Assembly (NCBI GenBank): GCA_964019695.1
Contig: OZ026517.1
Coordinates: 71,196,665-71,260,664 of the forward strand
Direction: 5' to 3'
Source of the DNA: Loripinus fragilis
Lineage: Eukaryota; Mollusca; Bivalvia; Lucinida; Lucinidae
DNA: 64,000 bases
Position numbers and translations under genes: made by a program. Shown here one piece after another: positions 35,263-47,900 of this stretch. How positions within the stretch are numbered: position 1 is the first letter of the stretch; each line of letters opens with the position of its first letter. The notes beneath the pieces were generated by a model. That model ran no database searches. It was not told the origin of the DNA and was given only the letters and a program-made list of their open reading frames with translations.

Positions 35263-37765
35263 TTAATAGTTTTTATGTGATTTTTCCTCATATTTTTAAG
35301 TTTTTATGTATTTTCATGAATATGCAAATGAAATATTATTCACATAGGACCAGTGGATGAATGGACTTGTCACATTGTATCATTGATGGTATAAAAACAT
35401 GCAACAGCTAATAATATCCTGATGAATTCAGCTATTTTATGTTTTGATTGATTTTCCGTTATTTTCTAACAAATTATTTGGTGCGAATGAAGCCCTCTAA
35501 TACAATTAACAAATTTTCTGATTGGTCACCTTACATTTTTAAGCTAGCTCAGAAAGTTAAAATCAGTCATATAAAATTTTTTCTTCTGTAAAAAACACAG
35601 CTTTTGCTTAGACTCTGCAGGTTTAAAAATGACTGGAACTTCTTGCACAGACTAAGCTTAAGCAGAGATGCCCCCATTTTGAAAGATTACATTTTTCTAC
35701 AATATAAAATGTTACACAGAGACGTTATTTATTTAATTTTTTTCTAAGGATGTTGCTGACTGCCTCCATTTAAGATGAATAAGCTTCTAATATTTAGCTA
35801 TTATCAGACATTTCGTTTCTACTAATAACAGGAAGACAAACACTATCAGAAGCTTAATCATAGAACTTGAGAGCTTTAAGCATGCAAACATACAAACTTC
35901 ACACAGTGCTGTACGCTTTATTATATGCAGCATGGCATTGAGCTTTTCAGCGATTTCTTATTATTACTGAATGGTATATTCTGATTTGGAAATTGAAAAA
36001 ATGCCTTCAAATGGATTTTTGCTAGTGCTCAGCAGTGGTGAAATATTTATCATCAAAAAATGGATGAACCAAGTTCTATTGAGTTTAGCCTTACATGTTC
36101 AGATGAAATAAAATGCATTCAACTATTTTAGCATATGATGCGGATGAGTTTGAAAAAATCTCTATAAATGTTATAGTTCAAAGAATGCGTAAAAATCTAC
36201 CTTTATCAAAATTTCAAGTGTATGGTGTTTGTTGAAGTCGACTAGACCAGCTTGATGCCACCTGCAATTACATCTGTCAAAACTGCACTAAAAAAAACCC
36301 TTTCCTCCGAAAAAACGATTTTTGCATTTATAATAAAAAAAACTCTCTGGACGGAAAGGCTATTGTTCCAAAACCCGGAAAAACTTTCGTCCAATAGAAT
36401 GAACACTAAGCAAAAATTAATTTTACAACTTTATTAGCGTTTGTTAGAAACAAATTAGTTTGAAAAATGACCAATTAGAAACTTTGTTAAGTGTATATCA
36501 ATATATGCTGAGTTGATTAATCCATATACGCCAAGCGTCCTTTTATAGGATAAGGTAAAAATGCAGACCCAGATCAAACACCGCATGATGCGTCTGATCA
36601 GGATCTTTGCTGCTTGTATACAGAATGTTCCATTAAAATTGGTGGAAAATGAAAAATACAACTGAACACCCCTAAAATTGGAAATGAGTTTGACCTACCG
36701 ATAAGGGAGGGCAAATCCATTCAGCCTAATGGGTTAATTAAACAAGGTAAAGGTGAAAAGATATCCCAGTTAAAAATACTTCATGCAAATGACCATTTGT
36801 ATAATTTGACTAATGTCAAAGTGCACGACCCATCCTATCAACAGAGACGAAATATTTGTAAATTTCATTAATTATTCTAATAAACAAAATGTGTGAGCGT
36901 AAAGAATTTTTTTGTATTCATCAGTTTTAACATTTTCTTTAGATGATCAAACAAACGTCTCATTGAGATGATTCTTTGTCGAGAAATCATCTTTAAGGAG
37001 CATTGATTTTGATTACACAGTCTTAAATGGGGTATTTTGAAAAGAGATCGCAATTAACCCTTAAAGCGCCAATCACGACTGCAGCAGACGAAAACTTTTT
37101 CTACATCTTTCCAATTTATGAAAAAAAGGAATGATATTTCATGAGAATTGTCTGCCAGCAGACAATTCCCATGAATATCAATCCTTATTTGTTATTTTTG
37201 AAAAAAAAAAAAACAAAAAAAAACAGCAAAATTTAAAATTGTCGTCTGTTGCAAATTATAGGTGGCGCTTTATGGATTAATAAATACTTTTATTATCCCT
37301 CAACCAAAACATATGCTGTGGAATCTAAAAAGAACCATCTCACGTTTTTACCATTATGAGCATCGTTTTTTATGTTTCATTTGTTCTTTCTTTTCCAGAG
37401 CGAATGCCCGCCTGTCGACTCCACTGGTAGCCCTTCTCATATAAGTTTTGAACGTAGGGTGAATGGATATTTATTAACATCAATGAGGGGAAGATGCTTG
37501 AGTAGGGATATGGGCCTTTAAAATACAGTCCAACTCACGACCCTTGGATCATAGAGGAAACTAGAGTCTATACCTTCGTGTGTTCGCCTGCCAAGCAGCA
37601 ATTTAACGCAATGAATTCAAATAAATATAGCACTGGTGTATTACATAATTGCTTAACAAGTTATAATAATTGCTACATGACTTGTATGACTCCTGTAAAA
37701 ACGTCGCACAAATAATAACAAACTCCTGACTTTTTCGCGCCTGAAATGCGATTTCAAAGTAGTTT
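35263..37765. other. AT-rich DNA, no assignable exon
   Basis: Upstream exons of the - strand exon at 35041-35259 would be expected here but none could be fixed. A dispersed repeat lies at about 36550-36735 and short AGAACC palindromes near 36956 and 37327. Confidence 0.5.
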
Positions 37766-37767
37766 TA

Positions 37768-37890
37768 GAAATGTGTTCCTGTATCATTGAATTTATAAAA
37801 CTCGTTCGAAAAAATATCAAACACTCAGCTTAATTTCGCATTTTATCTATTTTTCTCGTTTGATAAATTCAATAATACAAGGACACTCCT
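37768..37890. repeat. Foldback just upstream of the IAP start
   Basis: GTGTTCCTGTATCATTGAAT through TTCGAAAAAATA is inverted to TATTTTTCTCGTTTGATAAA through AATACAAGGACAC. It is related to the ends of the long-TIR element at 40669-42635. It ends 225 bp before the IAP ATG. Confidence 0.8.
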
Positions 37891-38114
37891 GTAAAACCTC
37901 TATTCGATTGACTAGCTATAGGAAACACCAACGTAAGAAAGACACTGTGTGCTGGTATTACCAAATTAAGGATGGCAGCTCTTAGCTCTTATGGAAAAGT
38001 TTGAGCAAAGAATGCTAGTTCAAAAAGAGACACCAAGAAGTCATTGATATCAATAGACAGGAACAATAGAAAAAAATCAGACAAAATAGTGTAGTTGAAC
38101 AGAGAGACTTCATA

Positions 38115-38924
38115 ATGACAGCTCCAACGGTCCAGATCGAAAGCAATGAGCAATTCCAACGAAACAGAGTAGTTCGAATTAAAGACTTCATAAGCAGAAC
38201 TAAGATTGAAATTCACAGCAGCAAACCTAATACCAGCTTTAACCTGGAAAACGTCGAGATGATCGCAAAAGGTATAGCTGGTAGACAGATACTCTTTGTT
38301 TCTAAAGGATCTATAATCGTTTTTAAAGACATAAACTTTTCATTGCATAAGAGATATCTCCAAAGACTCAAGCTTCATAAACACTCAAACAAGGAGAATA
38401 CAACTGAGGTCCAGTCGAGTGTCCTGTATCGAGTGAAACCGAAGGAAATATATACCATCAAATATCCCCTACAGCCGGAAGATATCTTCTGCGAATATTC
38501 ATGCCATATAAACTTTGACGTCATAAATAATTCATTCATAGACATAAAAAGTCCACTGCTGTACAAAAACAAGCAAAACAAAAGAAATACTGTAAAAGGT
38601 AATACTGCTATATTTGCAAGCCACAAAAGTCGACACTGTAGTGTACTGCCACCAAGACCCGTCAGTTTAGATCCTAACGGCTTTAAACAGCTAGAACGAC
38701 GTCAGTGGCAGCACTGGAAATGCGTCGTTACTGCCCCATGGACAGCAACTGGACCAAGATCACGGGAGACATCTAAACATTCACCTGTCACCCAACCTTC
38801 AGAAGACACTGTAGATGGAAGCCCTGTTAACATAGAATATGATAGAGACTTGAGTGTTGACCAGTATTCATTTTATCAACCCATGGTTCGACCTTTCAAT
38901 ACAAGACAAAGAAATGCCTTAATT
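38115..38924 (+). CDS. IAP exon 1: 270-residue N-terminal region of unknown fold
   Basis: An open frame of 270 codons starting at ATG 38115 and ending in phase 0 at donor GTAAGT (38925). It is the longest open frame of the window and joins in frame to the BIR1 exon. The protein is basic and polar, without signal peptide or membrane segment; no Cys/His cluster of a third BIR is visible. It contains an isoleucine/valine-rich stretch around residues 65-80 and a Ser/Thr/Pro-rich tail around 205-235. I recognise no domain. A fortuitous open frame is unlikely at this length in AT-rich DNA, but whether the true start is 38115 or an upstream exon exists cannot be seen. Confidence 0.8.
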
Positions 38925-41900
38925 GTAAGTACTGTAGATTCGGAATTTTTTGCGAGAATTTTATTTTCATGAATAGTTTTAAAAGAAATATTCGCCACGT
39001 TAAAAAATCGCGGCTTTGGCATGATTTACCTAAATCAATAAAGGTCAAAGTGCTTCTCCATTTTCCATTTTGCGAGTGTTTTATTTTCGCAAAACTCCGC
39101 ATCCGCGAAGTTTCGCGAAAATAAAACCCTCGCGAACTTAAATTTCCAAATTTACAGCATTATAGATTATTTCAGAGACAGAACGACAGAAGACAACGCA
39201 ATCCTGCTTTTAGAGAATTTGTAGAAGTGCAGGCTAGGTTGAAGTCCTTTCACGGACGGTGGCCACATCCTTTGCAAGTGCAAGACATTGAGCAGCTATC
39301 CAATTATGGATTCTTCTACACTGGTATGTATAATATATGGTCAGAAAACCCAGTCTCCAAATCAAAAGGCTAGTGGCCCTGAAACCTGGTATGTGGTATT
39401 GGGGGTGAAGGACTTTCAAAAAATGTTCAAATAATGATGCAGGGTAAAATTTGCTTCCTTATATATTTTCATGTAACTCAGAAAATTTTGAAAAAGTTTA
39501 TTTTTGAAATCTGCTGAAGCCAGGTCATTATAATCGCTACATAATGACAATGACTATAAATAAGTCCCAAGGGTCCTTTGACCTTTCAGTTAGGTCGCTC
39601 ATATTGGATTCCAATCAATACATTAAAACCTATTTTTTCTCAGAAACGACGAGGCCAACGTAACTAAAATTCTATATAAAACACCGTAGGATAAGGAAAC
39701 GAAGATTCATACAATCGGTTTTGGTCACATGACGAAAATGACTGCCATGTCATTTATGGTTTAAACGTTCTTCTCCAGAACCAGAAGGCCAATAAGCTTT
39801 GGACCTGATATGTAGCTTTTGAGATGTGGATCCAAGATGGTCCAAATGATCATTCTATGATGACCTTTATCTACTTCATGGAAATATACAATATGTTTCC
39901 TAATGCATTTGTAGTGGGAATGATTTAGAATTGGTTGTTTTTATGCCATCAAAGGAATTTTTGGAGGCATAGAGTTATCGCACTGTCCGTCCGTACGTCA
40001 TTCTGTCCCGCCTCGTGTCCGTTGCAAATCTCCTATATTATTTGAGGCATTGGTGTGGGGATGCGTCATGGGATGGCAGAGTGTCACGTATCATTTTCGG
40101 GCTACTGTGACCTTGGACTAGACCTTAACCTCTGACCTATTTTTAGCATAATCGTGTCGGGAGCATATCTCTATATTCTTTAAGGTAGGCATCCCAAATT
40201 TGGTGTGCGGATGCATAATAGGATGGCGGAGAGTGTCACATACAATTTCGGGGTTATTGTGACCATGACCTTGACCTCTAACCTCGTCTTTAGATACTAA
40301 TCTTATGCTATACCAGTTCCTTTAGGGCAGTTGTCACGTTTCTGTGACATATCATGTTCAGTTATTGAATACACAGACATCATACTGTGTAAATAATGTT
40401 GACCTGATTAAACATTAATAAGCAGTTGATGGCATTTTATCCGATTTTTCCAACATATAAAGCAAAATATAAATGTGTTTTATATGCATGCTTAAAAACT
40501 GTTGATCATTTTCCCCTGACCACACATATTTTGGACACAGTGCCAGGTTAAGCCACGTATAATGTACGTTTCGCTAGGGGTTTGCGTCTGGTCATTGGTT
40601 CCACAACAAGCTCCGTGTTTTACATAGAGGATATTCAGTGAGTGCTCATGCTTTATAGGATTTGCCAGGCTTGTCGAGCATGTTATCTCTTTTTCACAAC
40701 GAGTTTAATAAATTCAATAATACAGGAGCATGAATGTTAGATTCTATTTATCACATGAAAGAGTAATTCAAGTCACCTTTCGTGGCGTGAAAACGCCAAT
40801 ATTGTGTCATCTTTTACTTAACCATATAACGGACAGTATTACGTACTTATCTGTAAACCACTAGTGGATTTACGATTTTATGGCATGACGTTATTTCACT
40901 TTCAGACACGCGACGTTGATACTCTGCATTTTTTCAGGGTATGGATACAGGGTAAGGTTAACGATAGCTGATTGTTGAAATCTCTCAGATTAATCCACAT
41001 TAAATAATTCTTTATTTTATTATGTATGTATTGCATTTCATATTTTAATTGTATTCTACTTTCACCTAATGCTTTATATGCTCGCACAAGACACATTAAA
41101 AAGATCTATTTTTATTACTTTTAAAAGCAGGTTTTATTATTGCTATTAACACTATTATCATTGTATATATATACTATGCACAATTAGTTTAACAATTTCT
41201 TATGATTCGCATCTTTTTTGTGCTCATCTTTGTGCAGTGCCGATCAATTTCAATAATAATGACGAGAACAGGATCTTAGGCAAATGAAACCACGAAATTT
41301 CAGACGCTATCCTTTAAATAGGCATTTGGGGAGAGCAAGAATTGCAGAAGGGGTCAGTAAGCAAAAATCACATCCGTTGTAGCAATGCTAAAATGATAAG
41401 CATGTGATTTTTCGTTTGGTGGTCTTTCATCTTCCTCATGCATCATACGCCTATAAAAACTATGGGTTATGTGACAGATGTGATAGAGACTTCCTGCTGA
41501 ATAAAAATCAGCTGCCACCAATGACGTCAAAACGTAGTCATCATTTGATTAAACTTCTGATGTTAATGGCATTTCAATTCAACAGAGTATCAATTTACAA
41601 AGATATCATAGGCTTACAATGTAACTCATCGTATGGTTGATTTAAACCTTAATTTACTGAAAAAAAGGTGCAAAGAATTTGCGAGATAACGGTGACGTTA
41701 GATTTTATCTTTCGGCTCGTGCACTGTAGTAGTGAAGATGTTTCATTCAACAGTATTTGTCTAAATGTGTTGGAAGGCATCAAACAGTTTTACTTGTTAA
41801 TGTGGTTCCAGAAAACCCGACAAGAAACACCGTTTAAAGGCGATAACGTAAAAGCATTAGTAAAACGTCAAATTGTGAAAACTTGGTCCTTTATTTCTCT

Positions 41901-44900
41901 GAGAAAGTTAAAAAAATTGCAGTATTTGCTATGGTTTTTTGGTTTTCAGTGACCAAACACTCGTTTGAAAATGGTTTCGGCTTCCAACAAAGATCAGAAA
42001 TACCCACGTTACCCACTAGTCGTAAAATTAAACGTCACTTTAGCACGGCCGCTGCGTTTGGTTATTCTGTATTTTTTTGAATGGAAAATCTTGTCAGATG
42101 ATCGGCGCTTGTATCTTCATGACAGCAACTGAAACTCAAGATCTTATGTGGATGGGCTTACCCATACAAAACAATTGCTAAATTTATTGTGCATAGTATA
42201 TGTTTATAGATGTTTATAGAACGACGCAAAGTTGTACAACTTATGTGAAAATGTCATTTTTTTTATCACATAATGTCAGGTCTTGGGATGAATTAACGCC
42301 ATGCATTAAATCGATAACCCACTGGCGGTTTACATATAAGTAGCGTACCGTAATGACGTACATAATAAAGTTGCTTAAAATGGTAAAATCTTGACGTTTT
42401 CACGCCAAAAATTGTCTTCCAAGTGTCTCATGATTGTTGTGTGGTACTTCCATGGGGTGCCGTGGGTTTGTCTGCAGTTTGTGATTGTAGCATTTCCTGA
42501 TCATACTCACTATTTTTTAGTTATTTTAATTTCATGTGATAAATAGAATCTGAATCTAACATTCGTGATACTGGATAATTTAATTTATTAAACTTGTTGC
42601 GAAAAAAGCGACAAAATGCTCAAGAAGCCTCGTATTTTATAGTTTTTTCTCCAACTCGTTTAAAAAATACATTAAAGTATGATGACTTATGTAAGATCCT
42701 CTCGCTATATAGATAAAAGTGAGCCGTGGCATGAGATTTCCAACAATGTGGTATTTGCGACCAGCAAAGCCTCAGATCAGCCTGCGCATATGCGCAGTCT
42801 GATCAGAGCCTTTGCTAGTCGCTTGAATATTCTATGAGTGTTAAGCTACTGAGCGAACATCATTTGGAGTTTCTAAGCTTAAAAGGAGGCTGCACAGGCA
42901 TGTCTGAGTCTACACTTGTCAAAATGCGATATTGCTGGAAATCACATGCCACGGCTTTAATTAATTGTTCCAGGAAACAAAGACCTAACACGTTGCCACC
43001 AATGCGGCATTGGTCTTAAGGACTGGAGCGAAACAGATGATCCTTTGGTGGAGCATGTGAGATATTCGCCGGACTGCCCATTTCTGATAGACACCATCCC
43101 TTCGACGAGACTGGCACAGCTTAAGGTAGGGTAGTGATTGTTGATACTTATGATAATGTCCCTCCAAACAACAACAACCTGCAAGTTTTGGTTGGTTTCT
43201 TAATTTCAGGGGAAACGAAAAGTAGATGCGCTATGGGATAATTAAGTAGTCACAAAATTTGAATTTATTATCTGTTGCAATATTCAGATTGCATTTTAGC
43301 GTGAAATGATTATGGACACATAAATAAATTATTTATGTATATGCTCCATCAAACACAACCATGCCCACATATACCTATAGATAAGCTTTATCTGTATATG
43401 TAGATGAGAGCATTATACACGTATGTGTCAAATTAATGTCCTCATGCAAAACAAAAAATACTTCTAGCACTAATTAAGTCTCCCAAACACACGTTTTTTA
43501 CTAAAAGTGTCAAGTGAAAGTATGTGCACGAAGTACTGGTTAACTGCTTGTTCGAGCTTGTCCAGGAAAAAATGTGGTTAGGTGAACTGACCGTCCCGCC
43601 ATGACCATAGCTGTTGACTTGGGACGTAAAACAACAACAAAAAACAACAACAACAACAACAACAAAACAAACAAGCTAAAAGTGTCATATAGACTTGGCC
43701 TATTAATTCATTTGACGATACAAGCAAGCCTGAACTATTTGCAAAGTTACATTTCATTTTGCAATTTGTTGCTAGACAATAGGAAAATAGCGAATAAGCC
43801 AATTCTATTTACATTCTAGGGGTAGCTAAGTTTGCAAGGGTCTGTTTTTTATGTAGTTTTAATTTAAAAAAACACAGACTGTATATTTGTGTACTTAAGT
43901 AGCATCACAGCGTCATTTTATAGCTATTACTTTAAATCTAGACTTTGTAAAAAGCAAAAGTTATAGTCAAATCTCTCATGATTTCAATCCCCTAAAAATT
44001 GAGATGCGGGAGCAAGATATGACTTTTAAGAAGTAGGCAAACACAACATTTAAGAAATATAGCTGAAGACGTCTAATAGTATCCATTTAGATGTTGATGT
44101 CATAGCAACAAAGATGCTGGCTTCCTGAAAAAATACTATACTGTTCATCCTTTGTATTAAAAGTTTATTTTATAAATGATGATTTTTATCACTATGGTAT
44201 TGAATGACATTTCCATTAATTTATACATGGGAATAAAGATATGTCCTTCAAGTTATGACATTAGAATAAGTAAGTATGGAATGTCTGGTTGCCATGGTGA
44301 TTATTTAATTGAATTAGGTTGGGAAAAATGGACCATTTATGTCCTGTTGCTAGGCAACCGTCTAAGATTAGGAGAAAAAAATCTGACCTTTTTAAGGAAG
44401 TGGACAAGAATATTGTCTTACAATTATCACTGTTAATGTTTGACATATTTTCCTAAAGAATAATTATTATATTAAAAGTGTTAAAAACAGCATACTTTTT
44501 TCCTTAAGACTCATAATTTTGACATTTACTTGGCACCCACTTTATAAGTAGTTAAAACTGTAGGCGGACACTTATATCTATAGAAGAGTAAATTAGCTCT
44601 CTATCTGTACTTATACGAGACCTGGCCTCAATGGTTATAAAACTTGAGTTTATTCTCTAACTCAAAATGAAGTGCAATGATTGGATACTTGCGGACAAGT
44701 GTCTGCAAGCAGCCAATCATTGCGCTTTATTTTGAGTTTGATATTGTACTCAAGTTTTATAACCTCCAGGCCTGGAACAAATTTGAATTTCACTTTATGC
44801 AGTTGCATATAAATAAAAGCTTTCTCATGAATAACGGACGTGTCACTGTTTTGGCCAAATAGACAAAATGGCTATTTAACGCATGTATATAACATGGTGG

Positions 44901-47900
44901 CCATAAATACACATCCACACCTTTAAATGATTTAAGAGCTAAAACGGGTGTATCTTTAGAGAAAATGTGTATTTAAGTGTGCACTTTTCTTTTAAGTTTA
45001 TTGGAACATTTTATCTATCATTCGAATGAAAAACAGCTTCTATGCACCTGTCTGTGCCTGACCACTGGGCTCAATAAGTTCCGCCATTCAAGTGCCCAAA
45101 TGGATTTTCCTTGTATGGATTGTGTCCTGTAAGAAATAAAAAAAACGAAAAACACTCTTTATCTGTACAATACGTCTTCATTCGTGTACCAGCACTATAT
45201 CTATAGACGAATACAAAACCTTGAGACGAGCTGGCCTGGAGGTCATAAAACTTGAGTTTGAGAATGTTATATCAATAGATGATCTCAAAATATGTACAAA
45301 CCCTTCATACCTGAACGCAAGACCTTTGTAATACACTTATATATTTAGATGAATGCTTAATCTTAACTTGAGCCTTATTTCTGTGCATGAGCACTATATA
45401 AAAATATCAACTCTATACCTGTAGACGAGTACTGTTTGTTTGTTTGTTTGTTTTGTTGCTTTACGTCCCAAGTCAACAGCTATGGTCATTGCGAGACGGT
45501 CAGTTCACCTAACCACACTTTTTCCTGGGCAAGCTTGAACAAGCAGTTAACCAGTACTTCGTGCACATACTTTCGCTTGTAACTGACAACAACCCTTCTT
45601 GAATGTTTCAGCGGAAGGGAGGAGAATGACCGTAGAAATTATTTCATGATCAATCTCCACGAAAGTATGGGACCGGGCCGGGATCGAACTCGCGACCCCT
45701 GGATCTGCAGTCAGACTTGCATCTGTTGCCGGACACGTTACTCACTGCGCTACGCGGCCGGGTAGACGAGTATTGCTGTTGATGATCGTATAATCTGTCC
45801 ATGAGCTCTATGCATGAACAAGGGCAATCTATGTGTCCGCAAGCTCCATGTAGACCACTTAAATCTGTAGTTGAGCTCTTCATCTATTACTTACTGACTG
45901 TTCCAAGGCGATGCTTCTTTTGTGGACCATTTATGTTATTTCTGTCTTGTTTTTGTTATGCTTTCGTGCGCGTCTGTTTATTGATGCCTTGTGGTCAACT
46001 GCTGAGAAAGATCTCGTTTGTGATGTCTAATTGTGAAGTTGTTACCTTCCCATTGGTATCCTGGGTCAAGTTTGGTGCTTGATTGTATCGATTCCTGATC
46101 GTTGCCCTCTGTCTTACTATACTATATAAGAAGATAAGCAAACTATCTGTAGACGAGCATTTCTGTCATGTTGATGTTATACTCTCTGACTTTAGATAAA
46201 CTTTGTCTCATGTCTTTAGTCTTTTGATGATCACACAATCTGTTCAAGAGCTCAAAGCTCGAGCAAGGGTTGTTTTATCTGAACGCAAGCTCCATGTAGC
46301 ACACTTACATTTGTAGTTGAGTTCTTTATCTATTCATGAGCTCTATAATTGTACATGCGCATCATATAAGTAGATTAGCACTATACTTGATGATCACATA
46401 ATCTGTTCAAGAGCTCGATGCCTGAACAAGGTCTGTTTATATGTATGCGAGCATTATGTAGAACCCTTATATTTGAAGTTGAGTTCTTTATTTATACATG
46501 AGATCTATAGTTGTACATGAGCATATTATAAGTTAATCAACAGTATACCTGTAGACGAGCTCTTCTGTGATAATCACATAATCTGTTTATGAGCTTTATG
46601 CCCGAACAAGGGCAGTTTTTCTGCACGCAAGCTCTAAGTAGCGCATTTTAATTTGTAGTTGAGCTCTTTATACATGATATCTAAAATTGTAAATGGACAC
46701 AGTATAAGTAGATAAGCAACTATACTTGTTATGTAGATGATGTCACTTTTATCTGTAGATGAACACGGTATCTTTGCACCAGCTCTCTATCTTTTTAGGC
46801 TCTAGTAAGACTTTGGATGTGTACAGGCTCAACTGAGCATACCCTGAACGCCAAATTAATTTGTTCTTGTATCACAATCTCACCAAACCAGGGATCGCAG
46901 GTTCGATTCCTGGCTTCTCCAGTCTGGCGGATGAGACTTTAAGCCGTGGCCCCATCTCCATATGACCTTAGCTGTTGGTGGGACGTTAAAGACAAACACA
47001 ACAACAACAATCTCATTAGTGAACAGATAATAATTCTGGTACAAGCAACTCGTAGTCTCCATATCATCTAATATTCACACTACCCAACCAGCATCAAATC
47101 TCGAGCCACTGTCGGCCGCCAACAAAGTGCCATTTGAATGGCGTTTCGTAGGCGGTCTGATAGTGGCCCGATTTTACGTGCTTATTGAGTATTCTTTTGC
47201 TATAATAATTTCAGGCTTCCTTGATTCCAAATAACATCATATCTACAAGAGAGCCGAATACGACATATACTGAAGGACACAGAACACAAACAGGTAGGCT
47301 TAGACTTCGTCCTCGGAAAACCTGGCCTTGCTACATACAAACAACAAATGCACAGACCAGCCTGAGCATCCACACAGTCTGATCAACATTTTTGTTATTC
47401 ACTAGTACAAAAAACAATAACTAAAGACGCATCATGAAAAAAATTAATATTCCAGTTAGTCTTTGTTGCAGGTCAGTAGCAGAACAGGCTAGATTTAGCT
47501 TTTTAGCTTTACCTTTTTGAAAACATTGAGGACAGGGTTTTCATACAGATTAATAAAATTATAAGTGTTGTAAAAAGCACTTTTTGCAATCAGATTCACT
47601 AGAGGGCATACATTCGACAAATAACTGTATAAGTATATATACTCTGTAACTGTGAATGAGTACTTATATCTGTAGATGAGCACTATACCTATAGAAGAGT
47701 AGAAGAGCTCTATTCACAACTGGCGCATCAGCAACTAAGACACTTGGTTTCCTTCGCAGGAACTCGGCTTTTGCACAGGAATACTAAGGAAGTTGCATAC
47801 AAAACTTTGGTTAGGCCTAAACTAGAGTATGCAGCACCCATTTGAAGCCCTCACTCGAAACTTCAGATTAATCAGATTGAGAAAGTACAGAGGACAGCAG

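Noticed and set aside
41404..41952. Two open frames as a transposase or gene
   Set aside because: They lie between inverted repeats, but no catalytic motif or zinc finger of a known transposase could be recognised.
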